Source: Mesodorylaimus sp. YZB2_4 (Eukaryota > Nematoda > Enoplea > Dorylaimida > Dorylaimidae). Taken from it: a stretch of DNA of 64,000 nt. The stretch spans positions 496,001 to 560,000 of the forward strand of contig JASANH010000895.1 in assembly GCA_030248295.1 (NCBI GenBank), given 5' to 3'. Positions 23,396 through 34,253 of this stretch are shown piece after piece. The notes under the pieces were generated by a model, which was given only the letters and a program-made list of their open reading frames with translations, did no database searches and had not been told where the DNA came from. The position numbers and the translations under genes were made by a program. Each line of letters opens with the position of its first letter. Positions within the stretch are counted from its first letter, which is position 1.

Positions 23396-25842
23396 ATGAT
23401 GTATCGAATTTACGTGATTTTGATCGTAGTAATCGCCATTTGTTCGTCGACTGGAGCCCGCACCCTTCACTCAAAGCACGAGTCATCGTCTCACAGCGGG
23501 GAGGAAAAATGCAAGCATCTGACGAACAACACTGGTGGTGATGATGGGGACCAAAGTCTGGAAGGTAAGTGACATGATGCCGAGCTTCAGAGGGTGGGCA
23601 CTAATTCTTCATTGATCACGTGTAGGAAGTGAAGCACTCTGGTGCTTTGACCCCAACAAATGTTCAGTCTGGCTTATTAGGGCTTAGGCTAGGCTAAGGG
23701 CTTAGGTATATAGCTTAGCTAAGGCTTAGGCAAAAAGCTTGACTAAACATCCTCGGGGGGAACAAAGCACAAGAGCGCCCCCACCCAGTACGCTAATTCG
23801 TGACCACTAATTTTGTTTTTAAGCTTTGTACTTTTTCTTGCAGAAGTCCATCAAGCCGGAAATGGCTCGACGCTCATAGCGATCAATGGTACCGATGTAG
23901 ACAGCAATGCTACGACGATGAGTGTCGATATGGGCTTGACAGCAAATGTGGCAGTCGAAGTTCCGTTTAGAAAAGGGCGAGGTACAATAAATTAACTATT
24001 GCTCTAGGCGGCAGGTGATCTGGTCGGAATGGCTCATTTGCCAGCCAGAAGCTTAAAGCTGGTGAAGAATCCCCCGGGTCTTCTGTCTCTTGACGTCTTC
24101 CTCTCCATCTAAATTGTTCGACCCCCCCCCCCCCCATCGATCACTTTCTGTTGTTCTAGACATGAAGAATGTCGTAAAACTGATGAAATCGTCATCGTCT
24201 GAAGAAAACGAAGGGAGCGGTGGAAACGGTAAGTGGTACCTAGCCTCCTTGGCTATCACACTGTCTCACTGGTCAGTAGCCGCAGTGCAGTGCAGTGCAT
24301 AACGCGTGTGCCGTATGCACACGTATACAGTACTTCTTTCGTACTTTTACTGCACGCGCTTTGAGCTGTGGGCGAATAAACTTGGCAAACCTCGCAGTCG
24401 AGTTTGGTATCAGGTCAAGTGCTCTGAATATGTGATCAAAAATAGCCGCGTTAAGCACGGAGCCTGGACATTTGACCATTGTGTGATAAAGTCCATACAA
24501 TATGATTGATCACTTGATCCGCGCCAGCCCTTCTCCAAGGAGTGCTTAGAAGCAGCTAACAGAATGCGCTCAATGCTCACTTGCTTAGCAGTTGTTCGAT
24601 ATCAAGTCGACTTCGAGGCTTGGTAGTTCTCTTGTGGGTCACTCGATGGGCGCAGTGAGGCCATGGACGTACATTTTTTAGATCCCTTTACTGCAAGAAC
24701 TTTCAATTTGACGGACTCCGCCGAAGTTGCTGTTAATTCGTCAGAAACTGATGGTAAGTTCGGCTTCGTCTTTTTGAAAATATTTGATTCATTTTCCCCT
24801 TTGCAGCTTTCTTCAACGAAACAGCAACTCTGCCCACGGCTGCCAACACGTCATCGGAGGAGCTCGGAAGTGGCGATGAAGGTATTGTACGGATCACGCT
24901 ATCCCAGTATCAATGATCATTTTTTGTAGAGCCAACTGCAATCTTGTCCAACGAAGTGGTTGATTCGAAGGCTATGACCGATCAGATTGTGGATTTGAAG
25001 AAGAAAGTGCAGCAATGGCAGAATGGTAAGCGAGGGTGAGATACTGTGTGAGCCGGGTGGGTCAGTCCAGTGGTCGCTGGCCTTGGAACCCACCCTGTTT
25101 TGTAGTGCCTCGTACAAGCCCCCCATTATTTCAGCCGTCGAGAATTACTTACATGGCGGACATCGTCGCAGAAGGCGGTCACCACAGGCCAGCTGGCCTC
25201 AACTATTTCCGCCGTCATCGGTACCCCCAAGTCAAGGTATCAAAGACACGGCAGACTCGTTCATATCGGCAGCTGGATCGGCTGTTGGCGACGCACTGAA
25301 ACCAGCCATGGAGCTGATGGCGCAAGGAGTCAACTTGCTCGGCGACCTGTATTCGGCGGAGTTGTCAAGTAATTTTATTATCGATGCGGGTTGGAAGTCT
25401 GTTTGGAATAAGCAACTACTAATTTAGTTCCTTGCTGGCTTGAAAAATTCCGAAAGCGCATTTCATTGAAAGTTACCATTTTAAATATAATCCTCTCCCT
25501 GCCTCCATTTCCGTCTTATGTCCTGACTCCCATCCTGCTCACAAAATATTCTTATTTTTAGAACCCAATGGCTCGCCGAAGACTAAACAAAATGTGACTC
25601 CTGACAACACCACAGTGGTCGTCGATCATTTCCGCGGCCAACTGAAGCAACTGCAAACCAGATTGGGCGATTTGGGTGAACAGTTGCAACGCGTGGTCAG
25701 CAGCTTCCATGAAATGCAAATACCTTTCTTGGGCAACTTACTTTCCGGCGGCATGTTCAATCTGAACGGGCTGGATAACAGTGGACGCAAGAGCAACGCC
25801 ATCTATCAGTACAACGAGCCGAAAAGTAACAAGAATGTCTAA
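23396..25842 (+). CDS. Secreted protein of unknown function, eight phase-1 exons
   Basis: Not recognised. Exons 23396-23564, 23844-23981, 24160-24228, 24682-24753, 24807-24881, 24930-25025, 25135-25368 and 25562-25842 total 1134 nt, 377 residues. Every intron is GT-AG and phase 1, so each internal exon is a symmetric module. The protein starts with a signal peptide (MMYRIYVILIVVIAICSSTG), has one cysteine in the next 30 residues, then a long Ser/Thr/Asn/acidic region with several N-glycosylation sequons (NNT, NGS, NGT, NAT, NLT, NSS, NET). A basic furin-like cluster HGGHRRRRRS opens exon 7, and the C-terminal third is helical (DHFRGQLKQLQTRLGDLGEQ). ATG 23399 is an equally good start. It is probably glycosylated and proteolytically processed outside the cell. 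No Pfam-type domain comes to mind; matrix, mucin-like or precursor roles are guesses. Confidence 0.75.
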
Positions 25843-25941
25843 CAATGCAACAGGTTTCATTCCTTGACAAAGTGTGCATGATGCAGTGATCGCTTGATGA
25901 GCGTTTTTATGATTTGGCGCACCGTTTTATCTTTTTCTTGC

Positions 25942-25947
25942 AATAAA
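25942..25947 (+). terminator. Polyadenylation signal AATAAA
   Basis: AATAAA lies 100 bp after the stop of the secreted-protein gene and is followed by GT-rich sequence (GTGTGTTC), the usual downstream element. It supports the end of that transcript. Confidence 0.6.
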
Positions 25948-27035
25948 GAAAGTGTGTTCACTGCGTGCAGAGGGCAATTTGTAAGAAGTCTCCTCGGACA
26001 TAAATTTTAATTGGAGTCCAGATGGACATACTCGATGGAGGACCACTGAAAATTCTCAAAGTGCATGCGAGTATGTTTATTGAACCCAAACAAGTACCCT
26101 ACATTCGTCTAAAAAGCTGATCAGGGATCCAAGTAAAAGTTGAGTGGCGCCGATGTCAAGGGTGACGAATACAGTACTGTAACCCTCGTGCCTGGCAGGC
26201 AATGGAGAGTGGGGGAGAGTGATCGATCCACCCTGTCTGGGAAACGTCAACCTCGCGGATTGATGTTTCAGCCGCAGTTGCAGTCGCAAAACTTGCCTTC
26301 CTTCAGTCGGAGTTCTTGTACCGCCCCCCCCCCCCCCGTTGTCGGCCATATTCTTTCCTACGCTGTAGAGAAGCATGAACGCGGTATAGAGTCGGGTGGG
26401 CGATCGAAGAACGCTAGATATGGCGTTGTTCATGAAGACGACGGTAATGTCGACTAGGCAGCCGATCAGAGAATCATGGAGTTCTCGAGATCGAGGAGCC
26501 CTGTGCGCTGTGGTGCTAGTAAATCAGCATCGGACAAGTGTCCAAGCAGACGAGAGTGGTCGACGTAGTGCAGGCTTGACCTTGCACAGGAAATGCCGGA
26601 CTGTGGTGTGGGGATAAGGAGCGGAAAAGAATGCTATCCTTTAGAAGAATTCTAGCAATTGATTGTGTTTGGGAAAGCAATGGCCCCTCGCATGGGGGTT
26701 GGATGAGAAGAGAATGCCGTTGGGCACCCATCGAAGAGCTACCGAAATATAGCAGTAGCAAGGTTAGACATAACAAAGTCGACTAATGTACTACTGTACT
26801 TTATTCACTTCCTATTAACGCTTTTAGAAAGGCCCAGCTTGTGGTCTATTTTTAAATTTCCCGCTTTTACAGCTTAGAGTTTAGTGCCTGCAGCTGATGT
26901 GTGCTTGGGTACTGTCGCTGGATTGTGGGTGACTAGACATTTTTCGGTTGCTGGCCAGCAGGTTGTCCGTGCCTTTCTTTTCCGTTTTCGATAGCTTGTT
27001 TACGTAATCTTTTTCTTTGAGTCAATTGTTTAAAA
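25948..27035. other. Intergenic upstream of PSMD3
   Basis: About 1.1 kb with a C-homopolymer near 26326-26337. No supported ORF or RNA gene. The last few hundred bases should hold the PSMD3 promoter; no TATA box is evident. Confidence 0.3.
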
Positions 27036-29568
27036 ATGGCGACTAAGCAGCAAGAACCGATGGAAGTCGATCAACCGAAACAGAAAACGGAAACCAAACC
27101 CGCTACCGAAACTAAACCCGTAGATCCAGATACGTTGACTTTAGAAGGTAAGATAGGCCGGCGTGTTCCTTTATGTACCCAGATAGTCTATAGATAAACC
27201 CAAACTTAGGAAGAATAAAAAATGATGCACTCGAATGATTTGAGAGGGTGGATTCCAATGCGGTAGGATATACCCTACGTTCATTTGGTCGGCCTTCCGT
27301 CCTTCATGTACCTAGGCCTACGTACCTGCATACTGTAGTTAGTCCCAAGCTGTAGCAGCATAGGCTGTTCAAGTCATAGTGGTACTGACTTCAGGTTTTT
27401 CAATTTTCTTGCCTTCATGAGAAAGCAGGAACCGTCTTATATTCATTCGTAATTTTTTCTTTAGATATTAAAGAACAAATACGAGCCATCGAACGCGGCG
27501 AAAACACGAAGGAGCCGCGTTATGTGGCCCGCGTTTTGCGAGGATTGCCAACGTTGAGGAAACGCCTGACCAACTTGGTGTTATGGAAAGCCATAAGCTT
27601 TTACTATTCGGGAGCTGCTATGAGCAAGGCGAAAGGGTCGGTGCTGGCGTTCTTGACTGAACCGGCTGAGGTAGGGCCAAGCAGTTTCATATCATCTGTG
27701 ATTTTGACCGTCAGAGGCACAACATGCCATTTAAATTTGGGGTTTTTATATTGTATTAAAACAGTCTGTAAGGGTTTTTTCAGCCAATGGAAGTCGATGC
27801 TGGGCCAAAGACGGGTAGCGGCACAGCAACCATGCCAAAGTCGCCGCGTCAACAGCAGAGGAAACCTGGTACTGGCGTCGGATCATCTTCGACTGGCCAA
27901 CAGCAGCAGCTACTGCCGGAAGTCGAAGCTTATTTGTATTTGTTGGTGACATTGCATTTGTTAGACAAGAAAAAACTGGACGATGTAAGGAAACGTTGTC
28001 TAGTCTGATTTTTCGGCTTTTTTTATTTTGCTTCTGCTTCAGGCGGACAAATGCATCAGTCATTTGCTGAAGCGCTTGGAGACCCAGAATCGACGTTCAT
28101 TGGATGCCTTGGCGGCCAAGTCGTATTATTTTTATGCCCTGATCAGCGAGAAGCGCGGACGTTTGTCGACGATCATTGAGTAAGCGTTGATCCGTCGACG
28201 AGGAAGGATATCAAATAAAGTACTTTTTGTAGTTTTCTGCACTCTCGTTTGCGTACGGCTACTCTGCATCACGATGAAGATTCTCAGGCGACTTTGATCA
28301 ATTGCTTATTACGAGCATATTTGGAAAATCAAATGTACGACCTGGCATCGAAGCTGGTCTCGAAGGCTCAATTTCCCGAGGCTGCCAATAATAATGAATG
28401 GGCTCGTTATCAATATTATTTAGGCAAGTGGGCGCGAGAGAGAATTTCGAATTGATACAAGCAAATCCTGTTTCAGGACGCATCAATGCTATGAAACTGG
28501 AATATTCATTGGCGCAGAAGCATTTGCAACAAGCCCTTCGCAAAGCTCCGCAACATTCAGCTGCTGGATTTAAGCAGGCGGTGAGACTAGGGGTTCCACC
28601 GAATATCCACAAGCTGGAAAAAGCTCACTTTTAGGCCCAAAAATTGTTGGTAGTCGTTGATCTACTGCTGGGCGATATTCCAGATCGATCGTTGTTTCGC
28701 CAACCGATTTTTCGAAAAGCTTTGCATCCATACATGCAACTGACGCAAGGTGAGTGAAAAACGTAATGAACGTTTTCACGTTCCTTTGCGAAGCCAGTCA
28801 GTCAATGACAGGCTCTATCGTCTTTTAGTGGTTCGTATCGGCGATGTACAAAAGTTCAATCAAGTGGTCATAAACAACGCACGTACTTATGAGGCCGATG
28901 GCACTCGTTCTTTGATCGTTCGCCTTCGTCAGAACGTCATCAAAACCGCTATCAAGTACATCGCCAAGGCTTACTCGAGGATCCCATTGGGTGACGTGCA
29001 GAAGAAACTGCAACTAACGCAACTCGATGATGCCGAATATGTGATCATGAAGGTACGTGCAGGGCTTGGTTTGGTTGGTTGGGCGGGCGGGCGTGATTGA
29101 TTGCAGTGTCCTGAATCACACAAGGCGTCTGTACAGTCGAAGAAACGCTTAACCCAGTCCCTTGGAAGCTACTTATGGTGGCTTGTCAGTTTTAGGCAAT
29201 TAAAGAGGGTGTGATTGAATCGACGATTCATCACGAGGAACGTTATTTGGAAATGAAGGAAACTGCTGATGTTTATTCCACCTCTGAACCTCAGCATCAG
29301 TTCCATTCTCGCATCGGCTTTTGTATGGAGATTAGCAAGCAAGCCATGAAAGCTATGCGTTTCCCTCCCCAGTCCTTCAATGACAATTTGGAAACAGCTG
29401 AAGTAAGTGCCGACTGCTGTTATGTGCCAGACTGGTGCATGGCTTGTAAGTAGTGGATCTGCATGACTGAATAACAAATGTATTATTTTGCAGGACAAAC
29501 GGGAACGAGAACAGCAAGAACTTGAATTTGCGAAAGAAATGGCTGAGGAAGAAGATGATTTTGCTTGA
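27036..29568 (+). CDS. PSMD3: 26S proteasome non-ATPase regulatory subunit 3 (Rpn3)
   Basis: Structural subunit of the 19S lid. Ten exons (27036-27147, 27465-27670, 27784-27984, 28043-28179, 28233-28423, 28477-28580, 28635-28749, 28829-29052, 29196-29402, 29494-29568) total 1572 nt, 523 residues, near the usual 500-535. Recognisable segments in order: [67 protein letters not shown], a PCI region ([30 protein letters not shown]), KAMRFPP and the acidic end [12 protein letters not shown]. The extended N-terminus is low complexity ([19 protein letters not shown]), and a second PMEVD copy starts exon 3. Intron 5 (28424-28476) uses a GC donor (TTAG|GCAAGT); GT alternatives break the frame. All joins were checked for phase. 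Confidence 0.96.
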
Positions 29569-30221
29569 TCGAACGAGGTTTGTGATCGATATTGTACGAG
29601 GCGTTTTTGTTTTTGGAGGAGCGAGTATACGTATCTAATTTTTGCGCTATGAAGTCTTTGCTATTACTTTTTGGTCATTTCTAATTGAGTTTTTTCTGGC
29701 TTTCAGCATGTAATATCTGCTATAAGGATAAACGGTGAGTTTGACTACAGTACTAGGATATAACTTGTCACGTGATGATAGAGACTAGGGGCTCTGGATT
29801 TGTGCGTCAATAGATACGGGGACAGGGACTGACGACTGTCGCTAGTCGCGATGGATGAATCGGCAGCTTGAGGAATTCTACGGCCTTAGAAGCTCGCTGA
29901 TCTGATAACACGCTCTGTCATGATCAAAGTCAAATTTTTTAGGGTAGTAGGGCTAACTATGTCTAAAACATTTGACTTCGTGGCCCTTTAAAGCATCGAT
30001 ACTGGCGCGATCAGGGGTTTTTGGGCGCTATTTCTGTGCAAAGGCGTGGCCTGCTGTTTGGCCTCATTGGCCTGCACACACAGACATGGGAAGTCTGGTC
30101 TCGCTCAAGGTTGCGCAGTCTAGGCCAGGGTTTACCGACACCCACATAACCGATACCCGTATACACCATGTCATGTCACACTTTATCCATAGCCGAGCAC
30201 TGTACTGTGATAATCACTTTG
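29569..30221. other. Intergenic downstream of PSMD3
   Basis: No gene or RNA seen. No perfect AATAAA close to the PSMD3 stop. Confidence 0.3.
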
Positions 30222-30305
30222 TACCGAGGCGGGAGTCGAACCCTCCCCTGTAAGTGGGCACTCAGCGTGAGAGGCAGACGCCTTAACCCGCTTGGCCACG
30301 ACCCC
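30222..30305 (-). pseudogene. tRNA-like sequence with type II (Ser/Leu) look
   Basis: On the minus strand there is a good internal pol III promoter: box A TGGCCAAGCGG and box B GGTTCGACTCC. The T-stem (GGGAG/CTCCC) pairs, the anticodon stem pairs at four of five positions, and a long variable region follows. The acceptor strands do not pair and the anticodon loop reads CTCTCAC, wrong for Ser or Leu. I read this as a decayed tRNA or the head of a tRNA-derived SINE rather than a working tRNA. Confidence 0.55.
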
Positions 30306-31439
30306 GGTCACCACCGCGTGCAAGATGTTCGTTCGAAGACTTGGCCATTTGGCAAAAGAATATCTGTCATATATAGCAACAGCATCATTTGGCACTGCAT
30401 CGCTTAGCTTACCGAGGTTGAAGATTTCACATAATCTGGCGATGTTGTGCCAACTGATCCAGTTGAGTGGCTTGAGACGTATCATATATAGCACGCTGAT
30501 GGGGCTTTACACTGCACGGGTCTGTGTCAGCACAGTTCTGCCCCTGGGTTTGGGCTCTGGCCCGGACGTGTCGCGAAGCTCGCGACTCATACGAGGAAGG
30601 CCCACTGCACAATGCCCGGGAATGAAACACTTTACACTTCTAGTCATATGTGATTGGTATCAGTCGTCCCGAGGTGCGTTTTCCCTGTCGACAAGAATGG
30701 TATGCTCAGCTCTTTTTTCTGGGTAATCGATGTTTCCACTCTTCTGATAAGTTGCGTGACGGTACTTTGAACGCATTCCCTACTGGGTACGACGACTAAC
30801 AACGCTACAGGGTGCTCTTCATCAACCCGTGTTTATCTCGACCCGCGAAGACATGTTTTTAAGCATCTACAACAGGTCTTTCTACTCGTACAGTTGTTGA
30901 TTCTAGCGAGTCTTGGCTTCAGCAAATGCTGTCATGCACAATCGTCCTGTAAACTTGTCCAACTCTGGCAATAAGCATTGACTGGTCGATGCTTACAGTG
31001 CAGTGGACAAAACATTCTGCCTGTACTGTACTTCCATCGCCGGCAGAGTCTCCGAAAACGTGGTTCACCGAACCCAAAAATCGCTATACTGTATGTATGA
31101 CCCGTATGCTGTACATTTGTCACAGGAAACAATGTTTAGAAAGAGCGTACCTAAATGTGGCTGCATCAGACCTTTATTCATGATATGTTTTTGTCATAGT
31201 CAGCCCCACGCATTCCACGCGCGTACTCAAGTCAACACACAGATCAACCTAGAAAAATCCAGCGGGTCTACAAGCGAAATTCAAGCGTGTAACACGCCAC
31301 AACGTTATAAGCAAGAAAGTAGGTTCTAATCTTGGCTCTTTTGTGAAATGTTTATTTGAAAGTGAGAGCACCACTCGATCGTAGGCGGACTACGACTACG
31401 ACCAGTGGTGAAACAGTACCCCGCAGAGGTGTATAATAC
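30306..31439. other. Intergenic, no supported feature
   Basis: About 1.1 kb. Open frames up to 144 codons (30292-30726) lack any family motif. No repeat could be matched elsewhere in the window. Confidence 0.3.
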
Positions 31440-31660
31440 CGTAAACCCCCGCCCCACTCGGGCATAGGACCCCGAGGCGGCGCCGAAGAAAAAAACCCAC
31501 GACAGGCCCACCCCCCCCACCCCCCACACCCCCCCAACCCACACCACCCATCCCCGAACAAAACTCCCCCCCAAGGGCCCAAAGCCCCCCCGCCGCCCGC
31601 GGGGGGGGGGGGGGGGGGGAAAAACCCCGCGGGGGGGGGGGGGGGGGGGGGCCCCCCCAA
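31440..31660. repeat. G/C low-complexity block
   Basis: Long C-rich stretches lead into two G homopolymers of about 20 bases (near 31602-31619 and 31632-31652), with odd AAAAACCCC joins. The proline- and glycine-rich minus-strand frames across it are composition artefacts. Such sequence is prone to read and assembly error, so base accuracy here is doubtful. Confidence 0.6.
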
Positions 31661-32141
31661 AACTCTTGATGACAAAAAACACCCCACCAACGCCAAACCC
31701 AAAACTTTTTGTCTTCTCTTCTCCTTGGTCGTTCATTCTCGATAATGCAATTTCGGGTTCATCAGGACTCTTATTCCCAACTGGAATGGCATCTGATCCG
31801 AAAGGGAAAAATTGGGAGGCGATGGCTAAGCTGATTTAGGCGTTGATCCGCCTTTCTGGCCCGCAACCCTGACTGCGAGGCCGAGGTTCTGATCCGACGG
31901 AGGACGGCAGTTTAGTAGCTTGTCGTTGGCTTTCTACACCTGGCTTCAGGCGACACCACGTTACTGTCAAACGACGGACGCCCACCCAAGGGGCAGAGAA
32001 TTGGGAAACTGTCCTCAAACACCAGTCGAGATGGTCCCTAAGCTAACGATAAGCCCAAGCCCCTTCTCACCCAGTATGCCCTCGTGTTGAGGTGCTCCCA
32101 GTGAAGACACATGGAGCCTGCCATGAGAGCTGGTCACCTCT
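31661..32141. other. Intergenic, no supported feature
   Basis: Unique-looking sequence between the low-complexity block and the MITE; no ORF, RNA or repeat that I can support. Confidence 0.3.
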
Positions 32142-32735
32142 AGGGATAGGTCGGTATCACCTTTTTCCAGGATCGGGATCAGGGCAAGCCCGATCCGGAT
32201 CGGGAGTTTTTGTTTGAGGTCGAACAGTTTGCACGCACGAAGGAGATAAGTCTATTTTCCAGACCAAAGCACACTTCAGTCATCCAGGTTTTTTATCAGG
32301 TCGAGTTTCAGTCATTATAAATAAGCTGAAATTGATGAGTACCGTATTTCCTCGAAATTCTCCCCACGGGAGAAATTTTTGCAAATGGGTCCAAGACGGG
32401 GGAGAATTACCAGAGGGGGGAGGATTTTAGAGGGGGAGAATAAAGTTCAATCGGGGTCTCGACAGGGGAGAATAACCAGAGGGGGAGAATTTCGAGGAAA
32501 TACGGTACATTCGCAGTTTCGATACGCGCCCAGCAATGTAAGCCTAGGCTAAGTAAAATCAGTCTTGCTATCATTATCGATTTGAGCCGATGTTGCTGTT
32601 GCCTCTTCATCGCTACTACTCCATGCCAGATATGGTGGATCAGAGTGTACCTGCCATGCTTATGCATATCATAATTATTAGCAGAATCCCGATGCCTCAA
32701 TGTCAGGATCAGGATTGGGATCCCAACCTATCCCT
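32142..32735. mobile_element. TIR element with AGGGATAGGT ends
   Basis: AGGGATAGGTCGGTATC at the left end is mirrored by GGGATCCCAACCTATCCCT at the right end. Close inside are GGATCGGGATCAGGG repeats and the words AAAGCACACTTCAGTCATCCAGGTTTTTTA, which recur near 49.75 kb and, more weakly, near 690 bp. No transposase frame is present. It is interrupted by a smaller MITE (32342-32505). I could not find a clear target duplication. Confidence 0.6.
32342..32505. mobile_element. 164-bp Tc1/mariner-type MITE nested in a larger element
   Basis: Perfect inverted ends CCGTATTTCCTCGAAATTCT and AGAATTTCGAGGAAATACGG are flanked by TA on both sides (32340-32341, 32506-32507). The interior repeats GGGGGAGAAT blocks. 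The TA duplication points to mobilisation by a Tc1/mariner transposase. Because it lies within 32142-32735 it is the younger insertion. Confidence 0.85.
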
Positions 32736-33621
32736 CACAGCCGCGCTTATCATATCATGACTGCTTGCCAGCTAATATGATTGGAAGTCCCGTAGAGAAC
32801 TGAGCCGGCGCGGCCCAACCCGCAAAACGTTTCCAAAATATGGGGAAAAGTTTGTGGAGGCTTTTACAAAATAGAAATCCGCTCCATAAATCAATACGAT
32901 TTGTCTTCGAAGGAGATGGTATCTTGTCGAGCTCGAGGAAGCATGAGACGAAACATTTCACAGAACTGCGTTTAGAAGGGGGAGGGGGAGTCAAACAATA
33001 CTCAAAAAAAACATCGCTCTCTTGATAATTTTTAGGCAAAGAGGACTTGGGTGTTCGGTGTTCCGGATTTGGGCATTCTACCCTAACCATTACGATTCAT
33101 CGCGTGACCATCACACATGAAAAACCACCATAGTGGCCACTTCGCCACTACGGACACCCTAAATCCACCAAAGTAGTGGAATTCCACTACGTCTGGCAAC
33201 GCTGTCTCGAGGGGTCTGACTTGGGGGGATATAATTGAGGGGATACCAGTGAGGAGTTGTCTATGTGTGCCCACCCTACCTGTGAAGGACAGTTTTTCTG
33301 ATGATTTGAATTTGCCGCTCTTTGTCATTGGAAGTTGAATGTTATTGTTGATCGGAACTATCGATGAGCAAGTGCGCGAACAAGACAGGTACTGTATTTA
33401 TCGGCTAAAGTTACAGGCTGTGTAAAACCAATTTGGAACTTCGTGCTCACAACTGGTTTGAAGGAAATTAATAGAGTTTATATTATTTAGATAACCCACC
33501 TGGGAATCTGGTCTAGCTGGTAAGATAAATATAAATCACTGGAAAAAACAATTTAATCGTTAGCTCGATTAAGACCAGCAATATTGGTGCGGAGTAGGTT
33601 ATAAAAAACTCCTCGTTATCA
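32736..33621. other. Intergenic, no supported feature
   Basis: About 0.9 kb up to the tRNA gene. A CCACTA/TAGTGG-rich patch near 33125-33200 can form small hairpins. No supported ORF. Confidence 0.3.
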
Positions 33622-33693
33622 TCCCATGTGGTCTAGTGGCTAGGATTCGTGGCTTTCACCCACGCGGCCCGGGTTCGATTCCCGGCATGGGAA
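33622..33693 (+). tRNA. tRNA-Glu (anticodon TTC)
   Basis: A 72-nt cloverleaf: acceptor TCCCATG pairs with CATGGGA, D-arm GGTCTAGTGGCTAGGAT, anticodon stem CGTGG/CCACG with loop CTTTCAC, T-arm CCGGGTTCGATTCCCGG. The anticodon is TTC (glutamate). All stems are intact and box A and box B are standard, so the gene looks functional. Downstream TTTT is weak (GCGTTTTCGC). Confidence 0.95.
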
Positions 33694-34253
33694 TTGCGTT
33701 TTCGCTTTGCTGCACATGCTGACTTTTGTAGACAAATGCTTGGCTGAAGCAGAAGTACTGCATGATTTTTCCAGTTCAGGCTTTGTGTTGATAACCTAGT
33801 CACAGTTTAATGCACTGCCTACCAAGTATGTAATCAAATGCCTGCCATATGCCTACTGCCCAGCCACATCGCATGGGCAGTAAACCATGGATATACTTAA
33901 TTCAGTATATTCATGCAGTAAACTGTGGCGTAGCTTGGAAAAATTTACATGCATTTGCATATGCACATTTTCCCTCATATCGGCATGCTCCGTTACTTGT
34001 GTCCGTGCTCATTGTTGGTCGGTGATTGTAAGTGACCCGCTCTACAGTCAGTGGGAAGTGTGCATTGTACTAAAGTGCAATTCGGCCTACCTGCCTTCAG
34101 ATAAGCGTGTTTGACGAACGACTGTTTGGGAACATGTGTACTGCCTCACACAAAGACTGTTGTGACTGTCTAGTCTAGTTTCCCGGCTCCTCTAATCTAA
34201 CTGTACTCTAGTTGCGGGGAACATCTTGCGGAGAGCTCATTTGTTTCAGAGCA
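33694..34253. other. Intergenic upstream of the dioxygenase gene
   Basis: About 560 bp that should include the dioxygenase promoter and 5' UTR. No RNA or repeat seen. Confidence 0.3.

Noticed and set aside
23665..23740. GCTTAGG/TTAGGC-like repeats resembling nematode telomere sequence
   Set aside because: Copies are irregular and interrupted, lie inside intron 1 of the secreted-protein gene, and do not form a telomeric array.
28398..28634. GT donor alternative for PSMD3 intron 5 (GGCAA|GTGGGC)
   Set aside because: It would shift the frame and lose the conserved RINAMKLEY segment, so the GC donor is required.
30222..30305. Functional tRNA-Leu or tRNA-Ser gene
   Set aside because: Acceptor strands do not pair and the anticodon loop reads CTC, which fits neither amino acid.
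31326..31736. Pro- and Gly-rich minus-strand frames of 116-136 codons
   Set aside because: They come from G/C homopolymers, not from coding constraint.
32142..32735. 8-bp target duplication for the AGGGATAGGT element
   Set aside because: The flanks TCACCTCT and CACAGCCG do not match at any reasonable offset.
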